NCBI GenBank assembly: GCA_012517195.1
Contig: JAAYVK010000074.1
Location: 1-39,005, forward strand
DNA: 39,005 nucleotides
Direction: 5' to 3'
Origin: Synergistaceae bacterium
GTDB lineage: Bacteria > Synergistota > Synergistia > Synergistales > 79-D21
The position numbers were made by a program, and so were the translations under genes. The notes below the pieces were generated by a model that was given only the letters and a program-made list of their open reading frames with translations, searched no databases and was not told where the DNA came from. Positions 1 to 8,723 of the stretch are shown here, in pieces (position 1 is the stretch's first letter; the number at the start of each line of letters is the position of its first letter).

Positions 1-19
1 CCCTCCGCTTAGAGAGGGG
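1..19 (+). promoter_or_regulatory. Possible S6:S18 autoregulatory leader hairpin
   Basis: Just upstream of rpsF, bases 1-4 (CCCT) can pair with 15-18 (AGGG) and bases 8-9 with 13-14, leaving CCG (5-7) as a bulge. A CCG bulge in a leader hairpin is the hallmark of the S6:S18-binding motif that lets this protein pair repress its own mRNA, and both genes (rpsF and rpsR) are in this operon. The motif is short, touches the window edge and may extend upstream, so the call is tentative. Confidence 0.42.
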
Positions 20-48
20 CCATAGTCCAAAGGGAGGAGGTGATCCAG

Positions 49-330
49 GTGCGACCTTACGATTTGATGCTTCTGCTTAGAACCGATGTTGAAGACCACA
101 AGGCCTTTCTTGATGATGTCCAGGCGCTGGTCAACACGTTGGGCGGCGAAGTGGCGAAGGTCGACGTCTGGGGAAAGAGGAGGCTGGCCTATCCTGTCGA
201 AAAAGAACAGGAGGGCTTCTACGCCATCTTCAACATGAAGCTTGATCCCGCCCAGGTCGTTGAACTCGACCGGGTGCTCAAGCTTCGTCCCCAGGTCTTG
301 CGTCATATGGTCATCCGTCTTGACGAGTAG
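49..330 (+). CDS. rpsF: 30S ribosomal protein S6
   Basis: Small-subunit ribosomal protein S6, which binds 16S rRNA as a pair with S18. The 93-residue product opens MRPYDLMLLLR and has the compact ferredoxin-like S6 pattern throughout, including WGKRRLAYPV in the middle; the length is usual for the family. GTG at 49 is preferred because a full AGGAGGTGA ribosome binding site lies at 35-43 with five bases of spacing; the in-frame GTG at 40 would sit inside that site. It is the first gene of an rpsF-ssb-rpsR operon, a very widely conserved order, and probably senses S6:S18 excess through the leader hairpin upstream. Confidence 0.97.
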   Translation: MRPYDLMLLLRTDVEDHKAFLDDVQALVNTLGGEVAKVDVWGKRRLAYPVEKEQEGFYAIFNMKLDPAQVVELDRVLKLRPQVLRHMVIRLDE

Positions 331-347
331 GAAGGACGGTGGTCGGG

Positions 348-821
348 TTGTCAAGAGGTTTTAACAAGGTGGTTCTTATGGGCAATCTTGCCCGTGACCC
401 CGAGATCCGGTATACCGCTGCGAAACAGGCTGTCGCCAAGCTAACCGTGGCCGTCGGCCACCAGTACAAGGGGAAGACCGGCGAGATGGTCGACCAGACG
501 GACTTCATCCCGGTGGTTGTTTGGGGGAGCCAGGCGGAAAACTGCGAGCGGTACCTTCGAAAGGGCAGGCCTGTTCTCATCGAGGGGCGGCTTCAGGTTC
601 GGAGTTACGAGACAAAAGAGGGGGAAAAAAGGACCGTCACGGAAGTCGTTTCCCAGAATGTCGTTTTCCTGGGAGGCCGCCGGGATGAAGAAACAGCTCC
701 GCCCCCTGTCCCGAGGGCTAATGGGCAACTGTCCAGCCTGAGAGAGGAAAAGGCCTTCGAAGATTTCCCGATGGATATAACGGAGATGGAATCCGAAGAC
801 GAGGCCGATATTCCTTTTTAA
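348..821 (+). CDS. ssb: Single-stranded DNA-binding protein
   Basis: SSB coats single-stranded DNA during replication, repair and recombination. The N-terminal OB fold starts with the typical SRGFNKVVLMGNLARDPE stretch. A low-complexity linker follows, and the C-terminal tip is acidic and ends ADIPF, the docking peptide for partner proteins. TTG at 348 gives the usual SSB N-terminus; an in-frame GTG at 339 would add three residues but has almost no room for a ribosome binding site. With the TTG start the protein has 157 residues, normal for bacterial SSB. It sits between rpsF and rpsR as in most bacteria and is presumably cotranscribed with them. Confidence 0.95.
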   Translation: MSRGFNKVVLMGNLARDPEIRYTAAKQAVAKLTVAVGHQYKGKTGEMVDQTDFIPVVVWGSQAENCERYLRKGRPVLIEGRLQVRSYETKEGEKRTVTEVVSQNVVFLGGRRDEETAPPPVPRANGQLSSLREEKAFEDFPMDITEMESEDEADIPF

Positions 822-864
822 GCCGCCTCTTGCAAGATGTTGAGGAAAAGGAGGCATCAGACGG

Positions 865-1098
865 ATGGCTTTTACAAAAAAGAGGACCCGGCGTCGTCCG
901 AAAGTCTGCCAGTTCTGTGCAGATAAAATGGAGCACGTCGATCCGAAGGATATCGAAAAGCTGCGCCGCTTCATCACCGAACGGGGGAAGATCGTCCCCC
1001 GCCGGGTTACGGGAAATTGTGCAAAGCACCAGAGGCAGTTGACTCGGGCGATCAAGTGCGCTCGAATCATGGCCCTTCTCCCCTTCTCGGCCGACTGA
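865..1098 (+). CDS. rpsR: 30S ribosomal protein S18
   Basis: S18 partners S6 on the platform of the 30S subunit. The 77-residue protein is strongly basic and has the S18 signature: a KVCQFCADK cysteine pair near the N-terminus, then [16 protein letters not shown] and a terminal region with [14 protein letters not shown]. Retained cysteines suggest the zinc-type C+ form of S18. ATG at 865 follows an AAGGAGG site about 11 bases upstream. A strong intrinsic terminator lies downstream, so rpsF-ssb-rpsR probably forms a transcription unit with limited read-through to the next gene. Confidence 0.97.
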   Translation: MAFTKKRTRRRPKVCQFCADKMEHVDPKDIEKLRRFITERGKIVPRRVTGNCAKHQRQLTRAIKCARIMALLPFSAD

Positions 1099-1127
1099 TC
1101 GGTTCGGGGAGGCTGGCGGAAAGGTGC

Positions 1128-1159
1128 GGGGAGGGGCGCTAGGCTCCTCCCCCTTTTTT
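1128..1159 (+). terminator. Intrinsic terminator after rpsR
   Basis: GGGGAGG at 1128-1134 pairs perfectly with CCTCCCC at 1146-1152, and a run of six T follows at 1154-1159. It ends the rpsF-ssb-rpsR unit 18 bases before the next start codon, so it may act as an attenuator for the downstream membrane protein, rplI and dnaB. Confidence 0.85.
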
Positions 1160-1176
1160 GAATACGGAGGCCCTGA

Positions 1177-2133
1177 ATGACCCGAACAAAGGCACTGGTC
1201 GAGTCTTCACTGCTTGTTTCGCTTGCCGTTGTCCTTTTTTTGGCAAGCAACACGATCCCGATTGTCGGAATCGCCTTCACCTTTCTATGCCCGGCCCCCC
1301 TCGTTGTCCTGGGGCTGCGGCATAGCCTCGGGAGGGCCGCGCTCGGTGCCGCCGTGGCGACGGTGATCGTGTCGATCGTCCTCGGATTCGTCGGGGGGCT
1401 GTTTTTCCTCTTCGGTTTCGCGGTTCTCGGCGTTGCGCTTGGTGTTCTCGGGAAAAAGAGGGAAAATGCGGTGGAGATCGCTCTCTACGGCATTCTCGTT
1501 TCTTTGGCCAGCAAATTGCTCCTCATGGTGCTGGTGACCCGACTGACGGGAGTGAATCCTTTCTCCCTCGATACGGCCGAATTTGACGCGATCCTTGATC
1601 GGGTCTTGTCCCTTTATTCCAAAACGGGCCTGATTCCCAGGGAATCCCTGTCGGTCATGCGCCGGCAGTTCGAAGCGACTTTCCGCTTCATCCCGCAGGT
1701 TTTTCCTGCTCTCCTCACGATCGCGGCAGCCTTCGACAGCATCCTTAGCTACGTGGTCAGCCGGGTGGTTCTCATGCGGCTCGGCCGCGGCGTTCTCCCG
1801 CCGCTTCCCCCTTTCGGCGAGTGGCGCTTCCCCAGGAACCTCTTCTGGGCCCTTCTCGCTTCCGCAATTCTGCCTTTTTTCGGGGGGAATGGTCCATGGG
1901 GAGAGATCCTGCAGAGAGCGGGGATTAACCTCCGGCTGCTCGTTTCACTGATCTTCATGGTTCAGGGAGTTTCCGTGGCCTGGGCCTTGCTGGGCAGAAC
2001 GAAACTCTCCAGCCGAACGGCAAGAGGCCTTATAATTTTCGTGGCGATCCTGGTCCCGGTTCTATCTTACCTTCTCATGATCGTTGGACTGGTTGATATC
2101 TGGTGGGATCTTCGAGCCCGCCTCTGGAGGTGA
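1177..2133 (+). CDS. DUF2232 (YybS-like) membrane protein
   Basis: Polytopic membrane protein of 318 residues that resembles the DUF2232/YybS family, whose biochemical role is not established. About eight hydrophobic segments can be seen: two or three in residues 8-95, one near 105-125, one near 165-195 and a cluster from 222 to 310, with a loop rich in charged residues near 130-160. No enzymatic motif was seen. Location between rpsR and rplI is typical for this family in Gram-positive-like gene orders. The start ATG follows a GGAGG site, and the stop codon overlaps the ribosome binding site of rplI, so the two are likely translated together. Confidence 0.8.
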   Translation: MTRTKALVESSLLVSLAVVLFLASNTIPIVGIAFTFLCPAPLVVLGLRHSLGRAALGAAVATVIVSIVLGFVGGLFFLFGFAVLGVALGVLGKKRENAVEIALYGILVSLASKLLLMVLVTRLTGVNPFSLDTAEFDAILDRVLSLYSKTGLIPRESLSVMRRQFEATFRFIPQVFPALLTIAAAFDSILSYVVSRVVLMRLGRGVLPPLPPFGEWRFPRNLFWALLASAILPFFGGNGPWGEILQRAGINLRLLVSLIFMVQGVSVAWALLGRTKLSSRTARGLIIFVAILVPVLSYLLMIVGLVDIWWDLRARLWR

Positions 2134-2138
2134 CAACA

Positions 2139-2585
2139 ATGAAAGTGATCCTGAAAGAAGATGTGAGCAAGATCGGGAAAAAGGGAGAATTGCTCGAGGT
2201 TTCTGACGGATACGCCCGGAACTACCTTTTCCCCAGAGGCCTTGCCGAAGAGGCGACGGAAGGTCGCCGAAAGGAGTGGGAAGCGAAGAAAAAGGAGCTT
2301 GCCCAGAAAGCGACCCGCGCAGAAAGAGCCGCCCAGGAAGCCAGAAGGAACCTGCAGGGGAAACAGGTGACGGTCAAGGCCAGCGCAGGAGAATCCGGAA
2401 AGCTGTTCGGTAGCGTGACGAGCGCGACGATCGCGCGCGCGATCGAGGAGCAGCTCCACGTCGTGGTTGACAAGAAGGACATCCGGCTGGAAGAGGCCAT
2501 CCGGCAGGTTGGCCGGCACCCTCTGACCGTCAGGCTTTACCCGAACATCGAGGCGGAATTGAGCGTCCTGGTGGAGGCGGAGTAA
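2139..2585 (+). CDS. rplI: 50S ribosomal protein L9
   Basis: L9 binds 23S rRNA at the base of the L1 stalk and helps maintain reading-frame fidelity. The 148-residue product shows the N-terminal domain [19 protein letters not shown] followed by the conserved [14 protein letters not shown] segment, a long charged helix at about 42-75 and the C-terminal domain with [16 protein letters not shown] at 2139 is chosen because it gives the canonical N-terminus and lies seven bases after CTGGAGG; an upstream in-frame GTG would add a nonconserved extension. The family length is about 150 residues. dnaB follows after one base. Confidence 0.97.
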   Translation: MKVILKEDVSKIGKKGELLEVSDGYARNYLFPRGLAEEATEGRRKEWEAKKKELAQKATRAERAAQEARRNLQGKQVTVKASAGESGKLFGSVTSATIARAIEEQLHVVVDKKDIRLEEAIRQVGRHPLTVRLYPNIEAELSVLVEAE

Positions 2586-2586
2586 A

Positions 2587-3933
2587 TTGTTGAAGAACGC
2601 CTTCGAGAGGATCCCGCCGCATAGCCTGGAGGCGGAAAGAGCGGTTCTGGGGGCCTGCCTGCTGGATCGGGATGCCCTTCTTCTCGTGACGGAAACTCTC
2701 TCCGGAGAAGATTTCTACGAAACCCGGCATCGCCTGGCCTTCGAAGTGATCCTCGATATGGCGAGGAAAGACAAGCCCGTTGACCCGCTGACGGTCTGGG
2801 AGGAAATTTCCAGGAGAGAACTGGCGGACCGTCTTGGGGGGCAGGGCTTCATCGCGGGCCTGGTCGACACCGTTCCGACCATTGCCAACGTGGAATACCA
2901 CAGCCGCATCGTCCGGGACAAATCGGTTCACCGCAGACTCGTCCAGGTCGGAAGCGATATCGTCAAGCTCGGCTACGCTGAGGATCGGGAAATGGAAGAC
3001 ATCCTCGACGAAGCCGAGAGGGCCGTTTTCGAGATCACCCGACGGGGCGGGGAGAAGAACTTCCGCCACATCGGGGACATCCTGGGGGCCGCCTTTCAGC
3101 AGATTGAAACCCATTACCAGCAACAGGAGCCGGTCACGGGCGTTTCTTCGGGCTTTGTTGATTTCGACCGCCTGACTGCTGGCTTCCAGCCGGGAAGTCT
3201 CAATATCATCGCGGCGAGGCCTTCCATGGGAAAGACAGCCCTGGCCTTGAACATCGCCCAGCACGCTGCGCTGGAAAGGAAAAAGCCGGTTCTCGTGTTC
3301 AGCCTGGAAATGGGCGGAGAGCAGCTGGCCCAGCGAATGCTCGCCTCTGAAGCCCGCGTAAACGTCCACGACCTGAGGACCGGAACGTTTCATGAAAGCG
3401 CCTGGGAGGCCCTGGCAGATGCGGCAGGGCGTCTTTCCCAGGCTCCGATCTACATCGACGACAGTTCCGTGCTGTCCACCCTTGAACTGCGTGCGAGGTG
3501 CCGCCGCTTCAAGGCCAAAACAAACGAGGTGGGCATGATCGTTGTCGACTACCTTCAGCTGATGCACCTGCCCCGGCCGACGGACAGCAAACAGCAGGAA
3601 GTCGCGGAAATCTCCAGAGCCCTCAAGGGAATCGCGAGGGAACTGGATGTTCCCATCATTGCTCTATCCCAGCTTTCCCGGGCGGTTGAGCAGAGGCAGG
3701 ACAAACGGCCCCAGCTCTCTGACCTCCGGGATAGCGGTGCGATTGAACAGGATGCCGATCTCGTGATCCTGCTTTTCAGACCAGGCTATTACTCGACAAA
3801 CCCGGAGGAAGAAGACAACATCGCAGAGGCGATCATCGCCAAGCACAGGAACGGTCCAACGGGGACCGTCCCCCTGATTTTCATCCGGGAATACACCCGT
3901 TTTGTGAACGCCGAAAGATTCCGCCCTTCCTAG
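2587..3933 (+). CDS. dnaB: Replicative DNA helicase DnaB
   Basis: Hexameric 5'-3' helicase that unwinds DNA at the replication fork. The N-terminal primase-binding domain begins with IPPHSLEAERAVLGACL, and the RecA-like C-terminal domain carries a Walker A motif ARPSMGKTALA (Lys216) and a Walker B region IVVDYLQLM, followed by SQLSRAVEQR and the DLRDSGAIEQDAD sensor region. At 448 residues it is of normal length, with no intein. The start is a TTG immediately after rplI (a second TTG follows directly), preceded by a purine-rich GGAGGCGGAG site. The rplI-dnaB pairing is common in bacteria. Confidence 0.97.
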   Translation: MLKNAFERIPPHSLEAERAVLGACLLDRDALLLVTETLSGEDFYETRHRLAFEVILDMARKDKPVDPLTVWEEISRRELADRLGGQGFIAGLVDTVPTIANVEYHSRIVRDKSVHRRLVQVGSDIVKLGYAEDREMEDILDEAERAVFEITRRGGEKNFRHIGDILGAAFQQIETHYQQQEPVTGVSSGFVDFDRLTAGFQPGSLNIIAARPSMGKTALALNIAQHAALERKKPVLVFSLEMGGEQLAQRMLASEARVNVHDLRTGTFHESAWEALADAAGRLSQAPIYIDDSSVLSTLELRARCRRFKAKTNEVGMIVVDYLQLMHLPRPTDSKQQEVAEISRALKGIARELDVPIIALSQLSRAVEQRQDKRPQLSDLRDSGAIEQDADLVILLFRPGYYSTNPEEEDNIAEAIIAKHRNGPTGTVPLIFIREYTRFVNAERFRPS

Positions 3934-3958
3934 GGCAGAGCGGGGGCCGGAGAAAACC

Positions 3959-5830
3959 ATGAAGAGAACCCCGAAAGCACCCCGGGAATTCGTTCCCGCA
4001 AATCCCGTCGGAGGCGGAGAAAAAAAGCATCCGGAAGGATTCATCCCGGAGTGGTTCTTCTACCCGTTGATCACCGTTTCACTCGTGGTCCCGAATCTTG
4101 TTTTTGCACCCGGTGGCTTTTTTTTCCAGTCCCTCCACATCCTGAAATGGGTCACCGCCTTTACGCCGATCGCCATCCTTGCCGTTGCAGCCGGGGTGTC
4201 AATCGTGATGGCACCGAACGATCGGCCGGTTTTCCGGGTGGATCCGCTCGGGTGGCTGTGGCTCTTTCTCCTTCTCTACATTACCGCGCAGCCGCTCTGG
4301 GTCAGGGTGACTTCCGTCCCCACCTTTATGCGTGAATGGCTGTTCTTCGCCACCCTTTTCATCACCATGCTTCTTTGCTCAAACCTGTTCCGGCGGCGGG
4401 ACATGATGATGCTGGTGCTTTTTGGAGCGGGCCTGAACGCTGCGCTGAACATTCTTTTTGCCGAGCTGCAGGTCCGGGCGGTCCGGCTTCCATTCTTCAT
4501 CCTGCCTGTTCCGGGCAACTACGTTGGCAACACCGGCCAGCAGAACATGCTCGGAATCTGGGTTGCCATGGCGGTCCTTTCCGGACTTGCACTGCACATG
4601 ATGCTGCTGGAGGAAAAGGCGCAACGCCGCAACGACCGCTTTCCCCTGGTCCTCGTCGGGTTGAACCTTTCGATCCTGGCGGTCAACGCCTGGGGGGTGT
4701 TTTCCACGACGAGCCGGCAAAGCCTTCTTGCCCTTTTTGCAGGAACCGCGGTTTTCCTGCTCGCAGGAGCAAGAGTTAGGGGAAAGGCCTTCATACGATT
4801 GCTGCTTCCCGTTTTGCTGGTGATCCTTCTGGCCATGGGGGCGGCATTCCAGTTCAACAGCGGCCGGACACAGGCTCTGGTGGAGAAGGCCGAGAGCCTG
4901 GCGAAAGGGGCGGTCGGAGAAAAGAGTGAACTGTCCGAGGCCGACTCGGGCCGCCTGAGCATCTATGCCACGGCCCTGACAATGCTGAAAGCGCACCCGC
5001 TGGGCGGAGTCGGGCTGGGGCACTTCAAGTGGAACTACCTTGAAGCCCAGCGCGAACTTTTCCGGCAGCATCCCGGTTCGAAACTCAAATGGCAATACAC
5101 GATGTGGGCCCATAGCGAAGTGCTGCACTGGTTCTGTGAAACCGGGCTCATCGGCGGGATCTTCCTGCTTTCCGTCCTGTTCTGGTGCGGCTTCCAGGTC
5201 CTGAAGGGGCTCAGGGCAAGAAAAGACGTCTCACTGGAAGGGCTTTGGGCTGTTGGCATGCTCGCGTTGATCTGGACCGTCGCCCTTTGGGGGGAAAGGC
5301 CGTTTCACCGGATCGAGGATGCCCTTTGGGTAAGCCTGGCCTTTTCTTTCCTGGGACGGGAATTTCTTCCGAAGGAGCTGGCCTGGGCCGAAATCCGCCG
5401 TCCCTGGATCTGGAAGGGGTTTGGCCTCACGATCGCAGTGATTGCCCTCGCAGCTCTCGTCCTCCTGGGGAAAGGCGTTGTTGCGGATCATGCGCTGGCT
5501 GCTGCACTCCAGACTCAGGATGCCTCGACCCAGAAATCATGGATCGATCGGGCGTCCAGGAGCCTGCTGTTCAGAGATCTTGCTGACCGTGCCTACGCGG
5601 AACATTACCTGGCCCTGGCGGTGGCTCGTCAGGACGGCCAGGCACTCGCGGAAGGACTGACAAGGCTTGAGAATTACTTTTTCCGACAGCCGCAGACCCG
5701 GGAACTGAACGTGCTGATCGGTTGGTACGGCCGGCTTGGAAACCGGGAAAAGCTGGAGCTGTTCACTTCCTACCTGAAGCCGGGATCCTATTCAATTCGA
5801 CCGGCACCGAGTCTCTCTTCAGCGCCGTAA
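3959..5830 (+). CDS. O-antigen ligase / Wzy-like polymerase family membrane protein
   Basis: Large polytopic inner-membrane protein, 623 residues, matching the O-antigen ligase (Wzy_C) family that joins or polymerises surface glycans. About twelve hydrophobic segments run from residue 35 to 510. The long periplasmic loop typical of the family lies at about 300-390 and contains the GGVGLGHFKWNY and HSEVLHWFCETGLIGG stretches usual for WaaL/Wzy proteins. The C-terminal 110 residues after the last membrane segment are helical and may be TPR-like. No other glycan genes are nearby, so the substrate is unknown; a glycoprotein O-oligosaccharyltransferase is also possible. It follows dnaB by 25 bases. 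Confidence 0.75.
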   Translation: MKRTPKAPREFVPANPVGGGEKKHPEGFIPEWFFYPLITVSLVVPNLVFAPGGFFFQSLHILKWVTAFTPIAILAVAAGVSIVMAPNDRPVFRVDPLGWLWLFLLLYITAQPLWVRVTSVPTFMREWLFFATLFITMLLCSNLFRRRDMMMLVLFGAGLNAALNILFAELQVRAVRLPFFILPVPGNYVGNTGQQNMLGIWVAMAVLSGLALHMMLLEEKAQRRNDRFPLVLVGLNLSILAVNAWGVFSTTSRQSLLALFAGTAVFLLAGARVRGKAFIRLLLPVLLVILLAMGAAFQFNSGRTQALVEKAESLAKGAVGEKSELSEADSGRLSIYATALTMLKAHPLGGVGLGHFKWNYLEAQRELFRQHPGSKLKWQYTMWAHSEVLHWFCETGLIGGIFLLSVLFWCGFQVLKGLRARKDVSLEGLWAVGMLALIWTVALWGERPFHRIEDALWVSLAFSFLGREFLPKELAWAEIRRPWIWKGFGLTIAVIALAALVLLGKGVVADHALAAALQTQDASTQKSWIDRASRSLLFRDLADRAYAEHYLALAVARQDGQALAEGLTRLENYFFRQPQTRELNVLIGWYGRLGNREKLELFTSYLKPGSYSIRPAPSLSSAP

Positions 5831-5850
5831 CCCCGGGACTCCCCGGGGTT
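5829..5850. terminator. Hairpin terminator between convergent genes
   Basis: AACCCCGG at 5829-5836 pairs with CCGGGGTT at 5843-5850, between the stop codons of two convergent genes. The flanking T tracts are short (CTTTCGTTTC after it on the plus strand), so its efficiency is uncertain, but the position suits a bidirectional terminator. Confidence 0.6.
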
Positions 5851-5875
5851 ACGGGCTTTCGTTTCGGTTAGAACC

Positions 5876-7990
5876 CTAGAAGATCAGAAGAAGTTCACGG
5901 TACCTGGGGTAAGGCCAGAAGTCATTCCCCACGTGGCTTTCGGCCGAATCGCAAAGGCTTCGCATTTCACCCATCAGGGCCAGTCCTTCGGAGGTTACGG
6001 CTTCCGCACCTTCCTCGAGACTCATGGATGTTAAACGCGCGCGCAGCGACTGTGCCCGATCACAGGCTGAAACGAGTTTTTCACGAATTCTGGCCAGGGT
6101 GGCAATTTTCTCCCTGAAATGAGGCATTTCCTCTGAAAGCGTTTCGGTAAGTCCCCTGTAGGTCTTGATGTCCAGCTCGAGCTGGCGGGTGACTGCAGGG
6201 AGGATCCCTTCCCTGACCATGGATTCCAGAACCCCGAGTTCGATTTCGCGCGATTTGAGATACCGCTCGACCTGGATCTCGTAAAAGGCGGTAATTTCCC
6301 GGTCGGACATGATTTTCAGGCCGGAAAGCAGTTCCCGGTTTTCCGGGACGAGATAGTACGAAAGAGCTTCGGGAGTGGAATACGCTACGGGCAGTCCGCG
6401 CCTGACCGCTTCCCGGGCCCATTCATCGGAATAGCAATTGCCGTCGAAACGAACATTCCGACTCTCTATCGCCGCAAAACGGATCGCCTCAAGAGCTGCT
6501 TCCGAAACCTCGACCCCGTCGCCCAGGCGGTTTTCGATCAGGCCCGTCATTTGCTCCAGTCCCCAGGCCCACGCTGCCATCAGCATGGTCACGGGGCCCC
6601 CGAGAGATTGAGATGCGCCGGTTCCCCTGAACTCGAACTTGTTTCCCGTAAAAGCGATCGGAGCGGTCCTGTTCCGGTCCGTGTTATCCGCCTTGATTTC
6701 CGGCAACCTGTTGAGACCGAGGTCAATGGATCCTTTGGCCGGGATCGATTCGGGAAGCCCCTCCTCGATCCGGTCGAGGATCCTGTTCAGGACCTCCCCG
6801 AGGTAGACGCTCATGATTGCGGGAGGTGCCTCGTTGCCGCCCAGGCGGTACATGTTTCCCGGGGACGCGATGGAGGCGCGGAGGAGACTTCCGTAACGGG
6901 ACAGACCAAGGAGAAAAGCGCCCAGGAAAGTCAGAAACTGGATGCTCCGTTTCTGGGGACCAGATGGGGAGAGAAGGTTTCTTCCCTCGCTGTCCATCAG
7001 GGAGAAGTTCGTGTGTTTCCCGCTGCCGTTCAAGCCCGAGAAGGGCTTTTCATGAAGGAGCAGCCTCAGGTCATGACGGCGGGCAAAACGCTTCATGACC
7101 GCCATCATCAGCTGGTTCTGGTCGTTCGCGAGGTTCGCTTCGGAAAATTCCGGGGCAAATTCGAACTGGCAGGGGGCGACTTCGTTGTGGCGGGTCTTGA
7201 TGGCGATTCCCAGGCGCGCCAGTTCCCTCTGTACATCTTCCATGTAGGCGAGAACCTTGGGATGGATGGTCCCGAAGTAATGATCCTCCATCTGCTGCCC
7301 CTTCGGAGGCTGGGCACCGCATAGGGTGTGGCCGCAGAAGATAATATCTGGGCGAAGCCGTGCCTTGGATTCATTGACAAGGAAGAATTCCTGCTCCGCA
7401 CCGATGGTCGCTTTCACCCAGCGGACCCCACGGTTTCCGAAAAGACGCAAAAGGCGAAGGGCACGGCTTTCAATGGCGTTGAGGGACTTCAGGAGGGGGG
7501 TCTTCAGGTCCAGCGGGGTTCCGTCGTAGGAAATGAAAATGGAGGGAATGCAGAGCGTCCCGCCCTTTTCCGTCTGAACGACGAAGGCCGGGCTGGAAGG
7601 ATCCCAGGCGGTGTACCCACGGGCCTCAAACGTGGACCGCATCCCGCCGGAAGGCAGGGAAGAAGCATCCGGTTCGCTCTGGATGAGTTCACTGCCGGTG
7701 AAGGATTCCAGGGGAGTGCCCTCCATGTCGAGCGAGAGAAAGGCCATATGCTTCTCCGCTGTTTTCTCGGTACGCGGATGGAACCAATGGGTGTAATGCG
7801 TGGCTCCCTTGGAAAGAGCCCATTCTTTCATCGCCGAGGCCACAATGTCGGCAACTCCTGCATCGATCTTCTCCCCCGTATCGACCGCAGCCATCAGCTG
7901 GGCGAACACGTCCTTGGGCAGCCGTTCCCGCATGGCCTTACGGTTAAAGACAAGCTCTCCGAATGTTGACGATGGCCGTAGATCCGTCAT
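5876..7990 (-). CDS. glnN: Type III glutamine synthetase
   Basis: Makes glutamine from glutamate, ammonia and ATP. The 704-residue length and the family-specific N-terminus (STFGELVFNRKAMRERLPK) and motifs such as THYTHWFHPRTEKTAEKH, GAEQEFFLV, HNEVAPCQFEFAP and the NRTAPIAFTGNKFEFR segment identify the large GlnN/type III form rather than the 450-residue GlnA. ATG at 7990 is preferred to an in-frame upstream start because GAGGAGG lies 8 bases before it. No glnB or glnR-like gene is adjacent. Type III enzymes are common in Bacteroidota, some clostridia and Synergistota, and this supports the taxonomic guess. It is monocistronic here. Confidence 0.95.
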   Translation of the reverse strand: MTDLRPSSTFGELVFNRKAMRERLPKDVFAQLMAAVDTGEKIDAGVADIVASAMKEWALSKGATHYTHWFHPRTEKTAEKHMAFLSLDMEGTPLESFTGSELIQSEPDASSLPSGGMRSTFEARGYTAWDPSSPAFVVQTEKGGTLCIPSIFISYDGTPLDLKTPLLKSLNAIESRALRLLRLFGNRGVRWVKATIGAEQEFFLVNESKARLRPDIIFCGHTLCGAQPPKGQQMEDHYFGTIHPKVLAYMEDVQRELARLGIAIKTRHNEVAPCQFEFAPEFSEANLANDQNQLMMAVMKRFARRHDLRLLLHEKPFSGLNGSGKHTNFSLMDSEGRNLLSPSGPQKRSIQFLTFLGAFLLGLSRYGSLLRASIASPGNMYRLGGNEAPPAIMSVYLGEVLNRILDRIEEGLPESIPAKGSIDLGLNRLPEIKADNTDRNRTAPIAFTGNKFEFRGTGASQSLGGPVTMLMAAWAWGLEQMTGLIENRLGDGVEVSEAALEAIRFAAIESRNVRFDGNCYSDEWAREAVRRGLPVAYSTPEALSYYLVPENRELLSGLKIMSDREITAFYEIQVERYLKSREIELGVLESMVREGILPAVTRQLELDIKTYRGLTETLSEEMPHFREKIATLARIREKLVSACDRAQSLRARLTSMSLEEGAEAVTSEGLALMGEMRSLCDSAESHVGNDFWPYPRYRELLLIF

Positions 7991-8025
7991 CCTGTCCCCC
8001 TCCTCGGATCGATTTGGATAGGACA

Positions 8026-8054
8026 TAGATAGCAGATAAAGACCCTTTTTGCAA
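8026..8054 (-). promoter_or_regulatory. Candidate promoter of glnN
   Basis: On the minus strand TTGCAA (8049-8054) and TATCTA (8026-8031) are separated by 17 bases, about 36 bases before the glnN start codon. The -35 matches TTGACA at four positions while the -10 is weak, so this is only a candidate. The AT-rich stretch upstream at 8060-8100 could help as an UP element. Confidence 0.35.
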
Positions 8055-8125
8055 GAGCTGACTTTTAGCTATGTTATTAAAAAAGGGAATTTAATGTCAT
8101 AACAGGAGGCCTTGGGGCCTTAATG

Positions 8126-8155
8126 AAAAGGGGCCGCCCTTTGCGGGGCGGCCCC
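8126..8155 (-). terminator. Intrinsic terminator for the dapA-like/flavoprotein unit
   Basis: GGGGCCGCCC at 8130-8139 pairs perfectly with GGGCGGCCCC at 8146-8155 around a six-base loop. On the minus strand the stem is followed by TTTTCATT, so it ends the transcript of the reductase gene that stops at 8175. Confidence 0.85.
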
Positions 8156-8174
8156 CCGGGAAAGGAGGAGCCTC

Positions 8175-8723
8175 TCAGAGGTTTTTGCCGTATTGTTCAG
8201 CGCGTTCCAGCCATTCGGTTCCTTCGATATCCCCGCGGAGATAGATACCAGGGGCCAAAAGTTCATGAAGGCTGTCCAGCCCAAGCAGCCTGCAGGAGGC
8301 CCGGTAGGCGAACCGGAGACCGTCGAAACAGTTTGGGTCAGTGTCTCCGGCGGTGGAGAAAAGAGCGGATTTTTTCCCTTTCAGGCTGAAGTCCGCGTTC
8401 TCTGCAACGAAAGGAAGGAATCGATCCATCACCGGTTTGATCTGCGCGCTCCAGGTATACCAGTAGAGGGGCGAAACGAAAAGAATGAGTTCAGACTGTT
8501 TGAGCGCAGCATAGATTTCCTGCATCGAATCGTTCAGCACGCAAGGTTTCCCGCCTGTCCAGCACTGCCGGCAATCCAGGCAGCCCGACAGTTTCAGTTC
8601 CGCCAGGTGGAACCGGTGGATTTCTCCCGCTTTTTTCCCAGCGCCCCGGAGGAAGGCCTCCGCGAGACTTTCGCTGTTCCCAGACTTTCTTGGACTGCCG
8701 AAAAGCACCGTTGTTCCTTTCAT
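8175..8723 (-). CDS. Flavodoxin-fold NAD(P)H-dependent FMN reductase / iron-sulfur flavoprotein-like
   Basis: A 182-residue flavodoxin-fold protein. The N-terminal FMN phosphate loop reads VLFGSPRKSGNSESLAEAF, and the flavin contact segment is VSPLYWYTWSAQIKPVMDR. Between them, a compact cysteine group (GCLDCRQC then PC) resembles the iron-sulfur flavoprotein subgroup, in which cysteines at this place bind a 4Fe-4S cluster. The ATG at 8723 sits seven bases after GGAGG and overlaps the stop of the dapA-like gene as ATGA, so the two are translationally coupled. The electron-transfer partner and substrate are unknown; general flavin-dependent reduction in an anaerobe is all the sequence supports. 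Confidence 0.8.
   Translation of the reverse strand: MKGTTVLFGSPRKSGNSESLAEAFLRGAGKKAGEIHRFHLAELKLSGCLDCRQCWTGGKPCVLNDSMQEIYAALKQSELILFVSPLYWYTWSAQIKPVMDRFLPFVAENADFSLKGKKSALFSTAGDTDPNCFDGLRFAYRASCRLLGLDSLHELLAPGIYLRGDIEGTEWLERAEQYGKNL

Noticed and set aside
441-1280. Long minus-strand open frames across ssb/rpsR, and similar frames opposite dnaB, grdC and other genes.
   Set aside because: They are antisense shadows of well-supported genes in GC-rich DNA, without homology-like motifs or ribosome binding sites.
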